Source of the DNA: Panaeolus papilionaceus
Taxonomy: Eukaryota; Basidiomycota; Agaricomycetes; Agaricales
NCBI GenBank assembly: GCA_015501605.1
Contig: JADNRZ010000029.1
Coordinates: 1 to 64,000, forward strand
Direction of reading: 5' to 3'
Length of the DNA: 64,000 nucleotides
This document shows positions 49,896-59,330 of this stretch, in pieces (position 1 is the stretch's first letter; each line of letters opens with the position of its first letter). The translations under genes and the position numbers were made by a program. The notes beneath the pieces are model-generated. The model was not told where the DNA came from. It made no database searches and was given only the letters and a program-made list of their open reading frames with translations.

Positions 49896-51168
49896 GGAGA
49901 GTGTAAAGTACTCGTAAGTCTGAACCAAACAATAAATACAGTTAGAGACGACGAATGCATCAAGACGAAGACACATACCTTCTTTTCATTCGGGGTAAGC
50001 TTGTCGAAGAGGGCGTTGAACTCGTCTTGGGTAATTTCGGGGTTCTTCTTTTTCACCTCGTGGGCGAACATATTTCTAATAATAGACGGGAATAAATAAA
50101 CGAAGAAAAATAGATAAAATAAACAGCTCACTTAGCAGAGAGATGGGTTGGATGAGGTTCCATAACCTTAGAACCGCTGCGCGTTCGGACTTCAGGAGCG
50201 ATTTCGGAATGGGGAACCTCGGTGGTGGGCTTCGGAATACTTAGACCTGACCTACATAAGTAAAAGTGCGTATCAATTAGTAAATTAGACACAGTATTTA
50301 GTGACCGTGCTATTCTACAATGGATTTGGCTGCGAAAAGTTGATTAGTAGGAGTCGAGTATCGGGTTAGTGTAGTGAAATGAAGAACTCACCTTGTCATT
50401 AGCCTTTGCAGCACGCGTAACACGTCGTGAGCCGCGATCACGTTGGGGTGCTGCTACACTAGTCTTGGGATCCACGTTGTTGGTGGGCACATCGTCTGAG
50501 CGTTTTGAGTCATTCGTGGTTGTGGTGGGGTCTGTAGGCTGGACGGTTGCGTCGGAAACTGTTGAAATGATTGGAGGGGCGGAAGGCGAATCATTACGAG
50601 GTGGCGTGATGTCATGGTCGGTGTGAGAAGCTCCAGGTTGCATTTCAATTGGAGGGACAGGTGGGTCAGTAACGAGCTGAGGTTGGATGGTGTTTATGGC
50701 GTTTATGGCTGGAGGTGATGGACCAACAATCGTGTTGGGTGCCGTGAGGAGTTCAACTGGTGGTGCGGCAGGTGGGAGAGGTGTGGTGGGTGGAAGCGTT
50801 GGAGAGTGCTTAGGAAGGTGTAGAGATAAACAGGAGTGAGTTAAACACGACGCAAGAGAGCACTAACCTTTTTGGATGTCTTCATTTCCTTCGTTTGGAA
50901 CGCAGGCTTTGTTCTCTTCTGGAGCCTACCCTTTTTTTTTCGTTGTCCGAATCCGAGTCTGAGTTACTATCGCTCTTCTTGCGCTTTTTAGGTGTCGCGT
51001 CGTTGTCTGAGTCTAGGATCAAATGAGAAAAAAATATGAAAAAAAAATACAAAAAATACCAGTCTCGTAGTCTCGATTCCAATCGGAATACACTCTGCTT
51101 GCAAACTTCTGCAACTTCCAGTTGTTGTTGGCATACCGAAATACTGGAAAGGCGGCAGACATGGTGTC
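49779..51168 (-). pseudogene. HMG-box-like DNA-binding protein, 3' part (split by the Copia insertion)
   Basis: This is the downstream part of the gene that starts at 60844. The minus-strand exons inferred are 51168-51060, 51012 to about 50880, 50808-50392, an 11-nt micro-exon near 50328, 50251-50132, 50075-49979 and 49919 onward. It runs from FASRVYSDWNRDYET through a K/S/D-rich nuclear-localisation-like stretch (PKKRKK) and a Pro/Thr-rich linker. The end is HMG-box-like: HLSAKNMFAHEVKKKNPE, then FDKLTPNEKK and TYEYF across an intron. The frame runs straight across the retroelement target site. A run of nine A near 50935 leaves the reading frame shifted by one base. The 3' end runs into the palindromic repeats. 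It is probably a transposon accessory gene. Confidence 0.55.
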
Positions 51169-51173
51169 ATGAA
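51169..51173. other. target-site duplication ATGAA (left) of the Copia element
   Basis: ATGAA is found at 51169-51173 and again at 59937-59941, directly flanking the LTR ends. Confidence 0.85.
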
Positions 51174-51455
51174 TGTTGAAATTATTAGATTAGATTCATT
51201 TTCTTCATCTCGCTTCACATCACATGACCTCCGTCCGCTCCCTTAGTTTAGTTTCTATTCGCGCTGACTCTCCTCAGTCCATATTGCATGTACTGAGGTG
51301 AGCTACAAGTTATTCCACTCGTTATCCAGCTATTTACTTACATTACCCTGTAGTTTGTCTACCTACAGGTACTCTCTAATATATGTCAGTCCATATTGCA
51401 TGTACTGAGTTTGTCTACCTACAGCCCCCTCTCGTGACCTCTATACCCGACAAAA
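51174..51455 (+). repeat. Copia 5' LTR
   Basis: It begins TGTTGAAATT and contains an internally repeated CAGTCCATATTGCATGTACTG (a 21-base repeat seen at about 51276 and 51387). It is followed directly by GGTTATGGGCCC, a plausible tRNA primer-binding site. Confidence 0.9.
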
Positions 51456-51635
51456 GGTTATGGGCCCTGCCCGCGTCTAATTCATCTCGCTGGCAATACT
51501 CTCCTAGTCTCCTCATTGGCTCACATTTCCCTCATCCCCACTCTTGCTCCATTCCTTCACAAGTCCATTCATTCCACTGCCACCTCATCACTGCTTCGCT
51601 CTCACACTGTCAAACTCTAACTCTAATTACCAACT

Positions 51636-54600
51636 ATGGCAACCTCTTCATCCTCGAAATCTATTCCCAGTGCGTCTAACCGCCTATTCGACATACCATC
51701 TTTGGAAGATGATGGCTCGAATTATCAAACCTGGAAATTCCGAGTACAGATGGTCTTGGATATACGAGGACTCTGGAATGTGGTCAGTGGGTTAGACCTC
51801 AAACCAACTCCACTAGACAGTTCGGCAGACAGTACCAAGAAGGCTACGTATCAGGACTTGCTAGAGCGATGGCAGCTACAGGATAAGGAAGCACGAGCCC
51901 AGATTACCCTCACGTTGAAGGACGAGCCCCTTGCTGGTGTTTTCCACCTCACTACGGCTTTCGAAATCTGGGACCAGCTCCAACGTCGCTACGAAGGGAA
52001 AGGGAAGTTCACCATCGCCTACCTCATCATGGAGATCTTCCGAGGCACCCTCACCGAAGACGAGTCACTCGAGCAGCAGCTCAACGCCATTCGCCATAAG
52101 GCTCACATCCTATCGACCCTTAGTGTCGCTCTCCCGGATAAGGCCATCGCAGCTGCTCTCATTCTCCAACTCCCTTCTGCCTACGACACTCTTCGAGAGT
52201 TGCTCATCATGCAGCCAGAGGATAAACTCACATCCGATCATGTCATTGATCAGATCCTCACTGCTGAGAAGGCTCGCAAACAGGAATCCCAAATCGCTCT
52301 CTTTACGCGATCATCCCAAAGATCTTCTTCCGGTTATCCTGGTGGAAAGTCTGCGGGTGGGAAGAAGGACAAGGAGAAGAAGGACGTAAAGTGTCACCAC
52401 TGCAAGAAGAAGGGCCATGTCAAGTCTGAGTGTCGGAAACTAAAGGCTGAACTCAAAGCGAAGGAGAAGACATCGGAAGCCACTCCAGCACCATCCTCTT
52501 CGGAGAAGAAGGATAATGGAAATGCTTCGACCTCTCATTCAGCCAAAATCGCCACACTTGACCCATCTCCAAGGTCCGATGCTGATTTGGAACCTGGTGT
52601 CATTCACCTCTTCATGTCTCGTGCCGCCGCTACTGAAAATCGCTCCTCACTCACCAAATCGTGGATTCTCGACTCTGGAGCTACAGCCCACATGACCTCG
52701 AATCGCGATTGGTTCATGTCATACACTCCTCTCGCCTCTCCTGTACGTGTCTATCTCGGAGATGAATCCTACATCAAGGCGACTGGAATTGGCCGTGTCC
52801 AGATGAAGCTTCATCATGCCGATGGATCCTTCACCACAGCGATCTTCAACAACGTCCATCACGTACCCGATCTCAATGGAAACCTCATCTCGGTTGATGG
52901 TCTCAATGATCGTGGCCTCGGAGTTACCTTTGTTAAGGGTAAAGGCACGATCTTCAACGCCAAAACCAACGAGGTTCATGGTTCTACTACTCGCTTAGGC
53001 AAGCTCCATGTAGTGAACTGTACAGTGATTCTCCCTGAAGTTGCCTACTACTGCGCTCCAGCGACTCCTTCAGATCACCTCCCTGACTCCAGCGATGATG
53101 ACGATTACGAAGAGGCTCTTCTGGCTTCAATTCCGAAGCAGAAATCGTCTAAAGCCTCCTTCTCTCTCTGGCATCGTCGTCTCGGCCACATCATGCCTGA
53201 TTCTGTGCGCAAACTTCATCGCAAGAACATGGTTAATGGCATGGAGATCTCTGAGGATGACTCTTCCTCCCTCAACACCTGTATTCCTTGTCTCGAAGGA
53301 AAGCAAACTCGCACCCCCATTCCCAAAGTCTCCAACATTGAACACCCGCGTGTCCTTTTCCGCATTCACTCCGACGTCTGTGGGCCATCCCAGACTCTCT
53401 CCCAAGATGGCTACCGCTACTTCATCACGTTCATTGATGGAAAATCGAACTACGCCAAAGTTCGACTCCTCAAGAACAAGTCGGATGCCACAGTCAACCT
53501 TCGTCAGCTCATCGCACGAGCTGAGGTTGAAACTGGGGAGAAAATCGATCGTTTTCGCAACGACGGTGGAGGTGAATACATCAAAACGGAACTGTTGGAA
53601 CTCCTGAAGGAAAAAGGGATCCATTTCGAGGATACGAACCCCGATACGCCGCAACAGAATGGAAAATCTGAGCGGATGAATCGTACCCTTCAGGAACGAG
53701 CAGTCACTTTGCTTTCCGAGGCTGGTCTTCCAAAGAAATACTGGTCCTACGCCATCCTTCATGCTACATACCTCCACAACCTTTCCCCCACACGTGCCAA
53801 CTCTGACAATGTCACCCCCCACGAGGCTTACACTGGCAACAAGCCCTCTATCGCCCACCTTCGTGTCTTTGGCTGCAAAGCTTGGGTTCATATACCTAAG
53901 TCTAAGCGCCAGAAGTTCTCAAAACGAACCATTGAATGTGTATTCCTAGGCTTTGCTGAGCATAGGAAAGCTTATGTCCTTGGTGAGAAGACTTTGAAGG
54001 GGATTGGACGCATTATCCAGTCCAGGGATGTCATATTCGATGAGGGGGGATCGTCTGGCACTACCAGGGTTGTCATTAGCGAATCGCCTTCGCGAAACGA
54101 CTCTGAAACTGTGGAAGAAGTGGTGGTAAATGCTGAGGAGCTAGGGGGGAACACCAAACCTGAAGATAGCGACGTCCCAGGCACTCGGGACAAGCCTAAA
54201 GGCAAGGAGAAGCTCCAGGACGATCAGGACGATGACGACGACGATAGGAAACCTGGAAATAGTGCCCCAGATCGCACTAGTGGCTCCAGCAAGCCTGCCA
54301 GCACCCCTACAACTCGTTCTCGCGATATCTCTGGAACGAGCGAACGCGCGACCAAACGGACTTCAGATTCGGATTCGCCGACCCCGAAAACGTCCAAATC
54401 GACTGCCACGTCGAAATATCCGCGCGATCCACCTTGGAAATCGTCCCTACCATATCCATCTCCTCCTCCTCCTCCTGAAACACGTCGTTCTACCCGAAAT
54501 CGTCGCCAGCCTGTCAAAGACGACGACGCGCGCTACTCAGTGACGTCCTATGCTCGTAGGAAGGCCTCCAACGCTCCTGAACCTCCAGCACCACAGGAAA

Positions 54601-55322
54601 CGCCTCCAGAACCCCAGAATCTCGCCTCCAACTCCACTATCACTCCTCCACTCCATCCTGCTTCAGTGGGCGACGAATCAGCGAAGACTTCGCGTCTAGA
54701 TCGTGATCCACTCACCTACGAAGAAGCTATGGCTGGACCAGATGCTCCCAACTGGAAAGTATCAACAGTCAAGGAGCTGAGTCGTTTCGTGGAGATCCAC
54801 CTTTTCGACCAACGAGGGAAGGAAATTGTACCTCGTGGACAACATCCAGTCGATTGCAAGTGGGTTTTCAAGCGAAAATTCGGTCCTGATGGCAAGGTCA
54901 TTGAGTACAAGGCTCGTCTCGTCGCCAAAGGCTTCACTCAGGTCGAGGGCATCGATTACGACGAAACATTTTCACCAGTCACCAAACAAACTACCATTCG
55001 CTCCCTTCTTACTCTATCAGCTCGCCTTAAATGGCACCTGCATCAAGTCGATTTCAAATCTGCTTTCACCAACTCAGATCTCGACCGCGAAATCTACATG
55101 AAGATGCCACCTGGCTGGACCGAAGGGAATCCAACTGATGTCTGGAAACTCAACAAGGCCCTGTATGGACTCAAACAGGCCTCGCGCGAGTGGTACAAGG
55201 TCGTCCGGAACATGCTTGAGAAGGAACTTGGTTTCACCCGAATTTATCGCTGCTTCCACAGCATCTCAAGAAGCCGCCTGGCTTCGTTCTCTCTTTACTT
55301 CCCTTGGTTTACCTCCTTCTGA
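51636..55322 (+). CDS. Copia gag-pol polyprotein, truncated in reverse transcriptase
   Basis: A 1228-aa frame starts 180 bases after the LTR. Gag is at residues 1-240, with a CCHC zinc knuckle CHHCKKKGHVKSEC at 253-266. The protease active site is DSGA at about 346. The pre-integrase motif WHRRLGHI is at about 512. The integrase triad is D580, D643 and E679 (D-35-E spacing), with NGKSERMNR. An acidic/Ser/Pro-rich linker follows. Reverse transcriptase begins near WVFKRKFGPDG (1076) and includes VDFKSAF. The frame passes GLKQASREWY and then breaks near 55243: the YVDD catalytic box, the rest of the RT and most of RNase H are missing, and the last 20 residues are out-of-frame RNase H sequence. 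Gag, protease and integrase could still be made; reverse transcription could not. Confidence 0.92.
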   Translation: MATSSSSKSIPSASNRLFDIPSLEDDGSNYQTWKFRVQMVLDIRGLWNVVSGLDLKPTPLDSSADSTKKATYQDLLERWQLQDKEARAQITLTLKDEPLAGVFHLTTAFEIWDQLQRRYEGKGKFTIAYLIMEIFRGTLTEDESLEQQLNAIRHKAHILSTLSVALPDKAIAAALILQLPSAYDTLRELLIMQPEDKLTSDHVIDQILTAEKARKQESQIALFTRSSQRSSSGYPGGKSAGGKKDKEKKDVKCHHCKKKGHVKSECRKLKAELKAKEKTSEATPAPSSSEKKDNGNASTSHSAKIATLDPSPRSDADLEPGVIHLFMSRAAATENRSSLTKSWILDSGATAHMTSNRDWFMSYTPLASPVRVYLGDESYIKATGIGRVQMKLHHADGSFTTAIFNNVHHVPDLNGNLISVDGLNDRGLGVTFVKGKGTIFNAKTNEVHGSTTRLGKLHVVNCTVILPEVAYYCAPATPSDHLPDSSDDDDYEEALLASIPKQKSSKASFSLWHRRLGHIMPDSVRKLHRKNMVNGMEISEDDSSSLNTCIPCLEGKQTRTPIPKVSNIEHPRVLFRIHSDVCGPSQTLSQDGYRYFITFIDGKSNYAKVRLLKNKSDATVNLRQLIARAEVETGEKIDRFRNDGGGEYIKTELLELLKEKGIHFEDTNPDTPQQNGKSERMNRTLQERAVTLLSEAGLPKKYWSYAILHATYLHNLSPTRANSDNVTPHEAYTGNKPSIAHLRVFGCKAWVHIPKSKRQKFSKRTIECVFLGFAEHRKAYVLGEKTLKGIGRIIQSRDVIFDEGGSSGTTRVVISESPSRNDSETVEEVVVNAEELGGNTKPEDSDVPGTRDKPKGKEKLQDDQDDDDDDRKPGNSAPDRTSGSSKPASTPTTRSRDISGTSERATKRTSDSDSPTPKTSKSTATSKYPRDPPWKSSLPYPSPPPPPETRRSTRNRRQPVKDDDARYSVTSYARRKASNAPEPPAPQETPPEPQNLASNSTITPPLHPASVGDESAKTSRLDRDPLTYEEAMAGPDAPNWKVSTVKELSRFVEIHLFDQRGKEIVPRGQHPVDCKWVFKRKFGPDGKVIEYKARLVAKGFTQVEGIDYDETFSPVTKQTTIRSLLTLSARLKWHLHQVDFKSAFTNSDLDREIYMKMPPGWTEGNPTDVWKLNKALYGLKQASREWYKVVRNMLEKELGFTRIYRCFHSISRSRLASFSLYFPWFTSF

Positions 55323-55581
55323 ACCTACCACCCTCTTGATTGATAATCAACCTGCTATCCACAATATCAAGAATGGTACGATCAATGAGCGCACCAAGCA
55401 CATCGATACCAAATTTCGCTACATTTGCGATCGGTATGAAAATGGGATTATTCATCCTGAATACGTACCCACTGGTGATCAGGTTGCTGACGTTCTTACG
55501 AAAGCACTTGCTCGTGAAAAGTTCACTCGATTTGTTTGGGATCTCGGACTTCGTTCTCCTGCTTATAATCCAGCTCGATGA
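55244..55581 (+). pseudogene. RNase H C-terminal remnant of the Copia element
   Basis: It is in another plus frame than gag-pol and reads EFIAASTASQEAAWLRSL, then LLIDNQPAIHN, ERTKHIDTKFRY and ADVLTKAL. These are hallmarks of the Copia RNase H C-terminus. It joins directly to the RT GFTR motif at about 55243, which marks the deletion junction. It ends a few bases before the 3' LTR; GATGAGTGGGCG just before the LTR may be the polypurine tract. Confidence 0.9.
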
Positions 55582-55588
55582 GTGGGCG

Positions 55589-55823
55589 TGTTGAAATTAT
55601 TAGATTAGATTCATTTTCTTCATCTCGCTTCACATCACATGACCTCCGTCCGCTCCCTTAGTTTAGTTTCTATTCGCGCTGACTCTCCTCAGTCCATATT
55701 GCATGTACTGAGGTGAGCTACAAGTTATTCCACTCGTTATCCAGCTATTTACTTACATTACCCTGTAGTTTGTCTACCTACAGGTACTCTCTAATATATG
55801 TCAGTCCATATTGCATGTACTGA
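55589..55823 (+). repeat. Copia 3' LTR, first 235 bp
   Basis: It matches the 5' LTR base for base as far as I can compare, and stops at TGTACTGA, where the nested element enters. Confidence 0.92.
55820..55823. other. target-site duplication CTGA (left) of the nested element
   Basis: CTGA at 55820-55823 and 59886-59889 flanks the nested LTR element. The undisturbed site in the 5' LTR is TACTGAGTTTG. Confidence 0.88.
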
Positions 55824-56378
55824 TGATGTGCGCGTTACGGTAAGTCTAGATATGAAATATAATATAATGTGTGAGATGATGTGAGGATGAGGATAGTGTG
55901 ATGATGGGTGAGTAAGCGCGACGTTGCAAGATCGTGGGGTCTGCGAGTGCTAAGGGAAAATGTGGGAAACGAGTGGAATGGTGGTGCCGAATGCACGCGG
56001 AACGACGAAATACGAACGAAAACGAAACGAAATACGAAATACGAAGACGACGAGGGACGATGATGACGAACTGGGGCGAAACTGAGGTGAAAACCTTGTC
56101 TATTCTGTGGTGGAAATAGTGTACAGTAAATAAAGTACATGAGGTGCAGTGCTACTAAGGTAAACTAAAAAGGAAATACGAAAGGAAAACAAAAGAAAAT
56201 GAAAGGATTTAAGAAAACTAGCGCCGAAGCGTTTCATAGAAGCAAAAATAGAACTAAAAATAAATGAAATAAACCGAAAGAAGAAGGAAGCGTGCAGTCG
56301 GGGAATGAAGGATAAACAGTGCATCGTAAAAATGCCGAAAATGCGGAATTGGGAGGGATGCGGCTTCGGAGCTCATCA
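55824..56378 (-). repeat. gag-only element LTR (sense 3' LTR)
   Basis: It is 555 bp, bounded by TGATG and CATCA. It is the same length as its partner at 59331-59885 and is identical in the stretches compared. A solo relative lies at 28886-29476. Confidence 0.93.
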
Positions 56379-56983
56379 TATTCCCCTCTTGCTGAGAATG
56401 TGACTGTCCCCAGTCACCTGAGGACGTCGAATCTACCTAAAATGCGAAACGAAAGCGGAACGGGGATGAAAGTGAACGAAAGGCGACGAGAACGGATGAA
56501 GGAACTATACTACAGAGTGAATAATATGATGAAATGGAGCGCTGATGGATAACGAAAACGAAGTAATGAACGAAATTCAAATGAAAAAGCGCCGGATATG
56601 TAACGAAAATGGTAAATACGCATGCGAACGAATGAAAGCGAGAGAAAATAAACTAAATGTGAATAATACACGCATTAGGCGGGCCTCGAACGTGCTTAAT
56701 AAAATGAAGAAAGCGGTGAGCCCTCAGTAAATCATCACTGGGCTGACGATGTGCTGAACCGAATCACGGTAAAATGGGAACGAATGACGAAAGTGAAAGG
56801 TGAATAATAACGACGAACAGGGGTCGGAAATACGAGGAAGGTAATGTGAGCGAAAAATAGGCAAAAATAGCGAAATAAAATCGAAAAATAGGGGACTCAA
56901 CCATGCATTCCCCTCTTGCTGAAAATCTGACCGTCCTCGGTCACTACTCCTCGAATTCCTCTTGAACCGATGCTCCTAAACCT
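56379..56983. other. untranslated 3' region of the gag-only element with duplicated polypurine tract
   Basis: The sequence next to the LTR, ATTCCCCTCTTGCTGA followed by a GTCCCCAGTCAC-like string, is repeated about 530 bp away at 56906 (ATTCCCCTCTTGCTGA, then GTCCTCGGTCAC). On the sense strand these are two copies of the polypurine tract. A-rich, no coding. Confidence 0.7.
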
Positions 56984-59200
56984 TCATATGTGTCGCGAAA
57001 ATCGTCTATTTCGAACGTGGGGGCGTGGTTTCGTTGGTACTGAACCCGCTGGCGGCCGAATTGCGATGCTGGTGCTGGGACGATGCGACGAAATACGGTG
57101 AGAATGAATGAAACCCTTTGACTTCGTGATGATGACCTGCTTTGCTGGATCGATATTGGAGCCAGCAGGGCGCTTGTTTCGAATCAAAACGACGTTGCTG
57201 TGCGATGGTTGATCTTGACGATGGTAAACAGGAGCGGGTGGCGATGAAACTCGATGGAAAAGCGTTCGAAATCGGTGAAGGAGCGAGTATGGGAGCGAAG
57301 GTCGACGTTGGGGAAGATGAAGACGACGGAATTCCTGTAAAAGTGAGTGCATAATTAAACCGGAAACGATTACAACAATAAAAGGGGCGATGAAAACGAA
57401 TAAATCTGAACAAAAACCGACTACGAATCGAACATAAAACGAGATGAAAACGAAAATAAAAGCAACAAAATCGGAGATGAGTGAGAACGAAGTCTGAACA
57501 CTACTAAGGACAAATAGTAACTGTAAAACCACAAAAGGCGATAACGACGAAATGTGAGGCAACCGAATGGAAGTATAAAATGGTGAATCAAACTCGGGGA
57601 GTGATAAGGAAGAAGGACGATCAACAGACGAATTCGAAGCACTAAAATTCGCTGGGAGCGGGGCAGCGGAAGGGAGCGATGGTGATGAAGCGCAGGTGAC
57701 AAGTGGGGGATCTACTTTACCATGTACAGGCTGATCTTCGATTGACAGAGCTGCACCGAGTGACGCTAATGAAACCGGATCGGATGCAGGTGCTGTGGCG
57801 ACGATTGGCTTGTCCTCTGGCTGTTGGAGACTGAGCGCTGTGATGACAGGAGGGTGGCTGGACGCAGGAACACATTGAGATGACGAGGTGATGTTCTGAG
57901 ACGAATGAAATGAGCTGTGGCTCGACGCTGAGACGACCTGAGAGGGTGGCGATGTTGTGAGCAACGAATGGGAGTCTAAATCCGAATGAAATGGGTGCGC
58001 TGGAGCGGAAGAAGGCGACGAAGACGAAGGAAATGATGAAGGAACGACCCGGGGCTTGTGAGACGATGTCTGGGTGCCACGGAGCGTAACGAGCTCAGCT
58101 TCTAACGCAGCAATACGAGCATCGATCGAAAACGACTCGCTGGATGGGGGCGACGAATGAAAGGGACCAGGAACGATAGTGTGAAAGAACTGCGGAGCGG
58201 CGACCTGATTCGGATTGAGGCGATGATACTCGTCGAATTTCTCCTTGAGGATTGTACCAGGGATGCCCGAAGGGACGAAGGCACCGGATGGAAGGACGAC
58301 TTTACCATAATGATTGCGCTGACACTTTCCGCTTCGAATATAATCGATGACTGTGTAGCATTTTCCGATGAAGTGACTGGAGCTACCGCAAAAATGACAT
58401 GATCTGCGTGAACTGGGTGCCGATTTCGAATGAACTTTAAGCCGTGACTGCTGAATGACCTCGTGAATCGATTTCGTGAGTTCCTGAGTAAGCGCTGAGA
58501 CTAGGGTCGTGATATCATTCAATGGGACGATTCCCAATGAAGACGAAGGCTGAGACGAGGGAACAGGACGAGGATGATGAGGTAACGCTGGTGATGCTGA
58601 TGACGACGAAGAGACGGAATTGGCTGAACCTCGAAGAATAAAACAAGCCGCGTCGTAAACACGATCAACGGGCCACGGATCGTCGTGATGAGAATCTGGA
58701 AACTTCACCTGTAAACGAGCCAGAATCTTGTCCTGGAGCTGGTCTGGGAAGCCTGTAATGAAGAGGCGGTGACTATCGATTGCTGAGAGGCGAGATTTCG
58801 AAATGAGGAAGTTGGATATGTGAAGGAAGCGACGATAATACTGTCCTAGAGAGTCGATGTTGTGAATTTCGGCGTCGAAAATTAGCTGCTGGAGGTCGGC
58901 GATCATGAACTTATTCTGAGTCGAATCGGCTTCGGGGTAGAGCGCGAGAACTGCGTCCTTGAAAGCGGCGTAATCGGAAGGCTGAGTCGAAAACTGAGGG
59001 AACGACTGCCAGAAATCGGAGACCTCGAAGTCTGCGTAGAACACGATGGCGTCGATCCATTCACGTGCGCTGGTGATCTGTGCCTGCTTGAGTAAGAATT
59101 CGACGCTCTCGAAATAACGGTGGATTTCTCGGGTATGCGCATGAGTGAAGGTGGGAGCGTTCTTGGATCCTCGAATTGGTAAACGGACGATGGTGGACAT
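56984..59200 (-). CDS. gag-like protein of the nested element, 738 aa
   Basis: Residues 1-190 look like a retrotransposon gag core (YFESVEFLLKQAQI, FYADFEVSDFWQSF, SLGQYYRRFLHISNFL). A Ser/Pro-rich linker leads to a canonical CCHC knuckle, CHFCGSSSHFIGKC, at about 268-281. After a long Ser/Pro/His-rich stretch there is a strongly hydrophobic segment at about 540-620, with two or three candidate membrane helices (LQLLFVLSS, FVAFIFVFISFYV, IAPFIVVIVSGLI). A basic Arg/Pro-rich tail follows. The start at 59200 follows the candidate primer-binding site by about 100 bases. Membrane segments are not usual for gag and may mark an acquired domain. There is no homology to pol enzymes. Confidence 0.85.
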   Translation of the reverse strand: MSTIVRLPIRGSKNAPTFTHAHTREIHRYFESVEFLLKQAQITSAREWIDAIVFYADFEVSDFWQSFPQFSTQPSDYAAFKDAVLALYPEADSTQNKFMIADLQQLIFDAEIHNIDSLGQYYRRFLHISNFLISKSRLSAIDSHRLFITGFPDQLQDKILARLQVKFPDSHHDDPWPVDRVYDAACFILRGSANSVSSSSSASPALPHHPRPVPSSQPSSSLGIVPLNDITTLVSALTQELTKSIHEVIQQSRLKVHSKSAPSSRRSCHFCGSSSHFIGKCYTVIDYIRSGKCQRNHYGKVVLPSGAFVPSGIPGTILKEKFDEYHRLNPNQVAAPQFFHTIVPGPFHSSPPSSESFSIDARIAALEAELVTLRGTQTSSHKPRVVPSSFPSSSSPSSAPAHPFHSDLDSHSLLTTSPPSQVVSASSHSSFHSSQNITSSSQCVPASSHPPVITALSLQQPEDKPIVATAPASDPVSLASLGAALSIEDQPVHGKVDPPLVTCASSPSLPSAAPLPANFSASNSSVDRPSSLSLPEFDSPFYTSIRLPHISSLSPFVVLQLLFVLSSVQTSFSLISDFVAFIFVFISFYVRFVVGFCSDLFVFIAPFIVVIVSGLIMHSLLQEFRRLHLPQRRPSLPYSLLHRFRTLFHRVSSPPAPVYHRQDQPSHSNVVLIRNKRPAGSNIDPAKQVIITKSKGFIHSHRISSHRPSTSIAIRPPAGSVPTKPRPHVRNRRFSRHI

Positions 59201-59309
59201 GATGATATAACGAAGGTGACGGTAGTACTGTGGAGCGAATAACGGATTGGCGTGAAAATGAGTTACGAGATGATGATGCTAATGAGTGTGGGAGCACTTC
59301 AAACAAACC

Positions 59310-59328
59310 CCTCGCGGTGGGCTCCAAA
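59310..59328 (-). promoter_or_regulatory. candidate primer-binding site of the gag-only element
   Basis: On the sense (minus) strand, TGGAGCCCACCGCGAGG starts a few bases after the LTR end. It begins with TGG as expected for pairing with a tRNA CCA end. The tRNA identity is not established. Confidence 0.55.
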
Positions 59329-59330
59329 TT

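Noticed and set aside
53127..53891. Minus-strand open frame of 254 codons antisense to integrase
   Set aside because: It is a shadow of the Copia gag-pol frame, whose domains are unambiguous on the plus strand.
55835..56140. Identical open frames of about 100 codons in both LTRs of the nested element
   Set aside because: They lie wholly in the LTR, and their duplication only reflects LTR identity.
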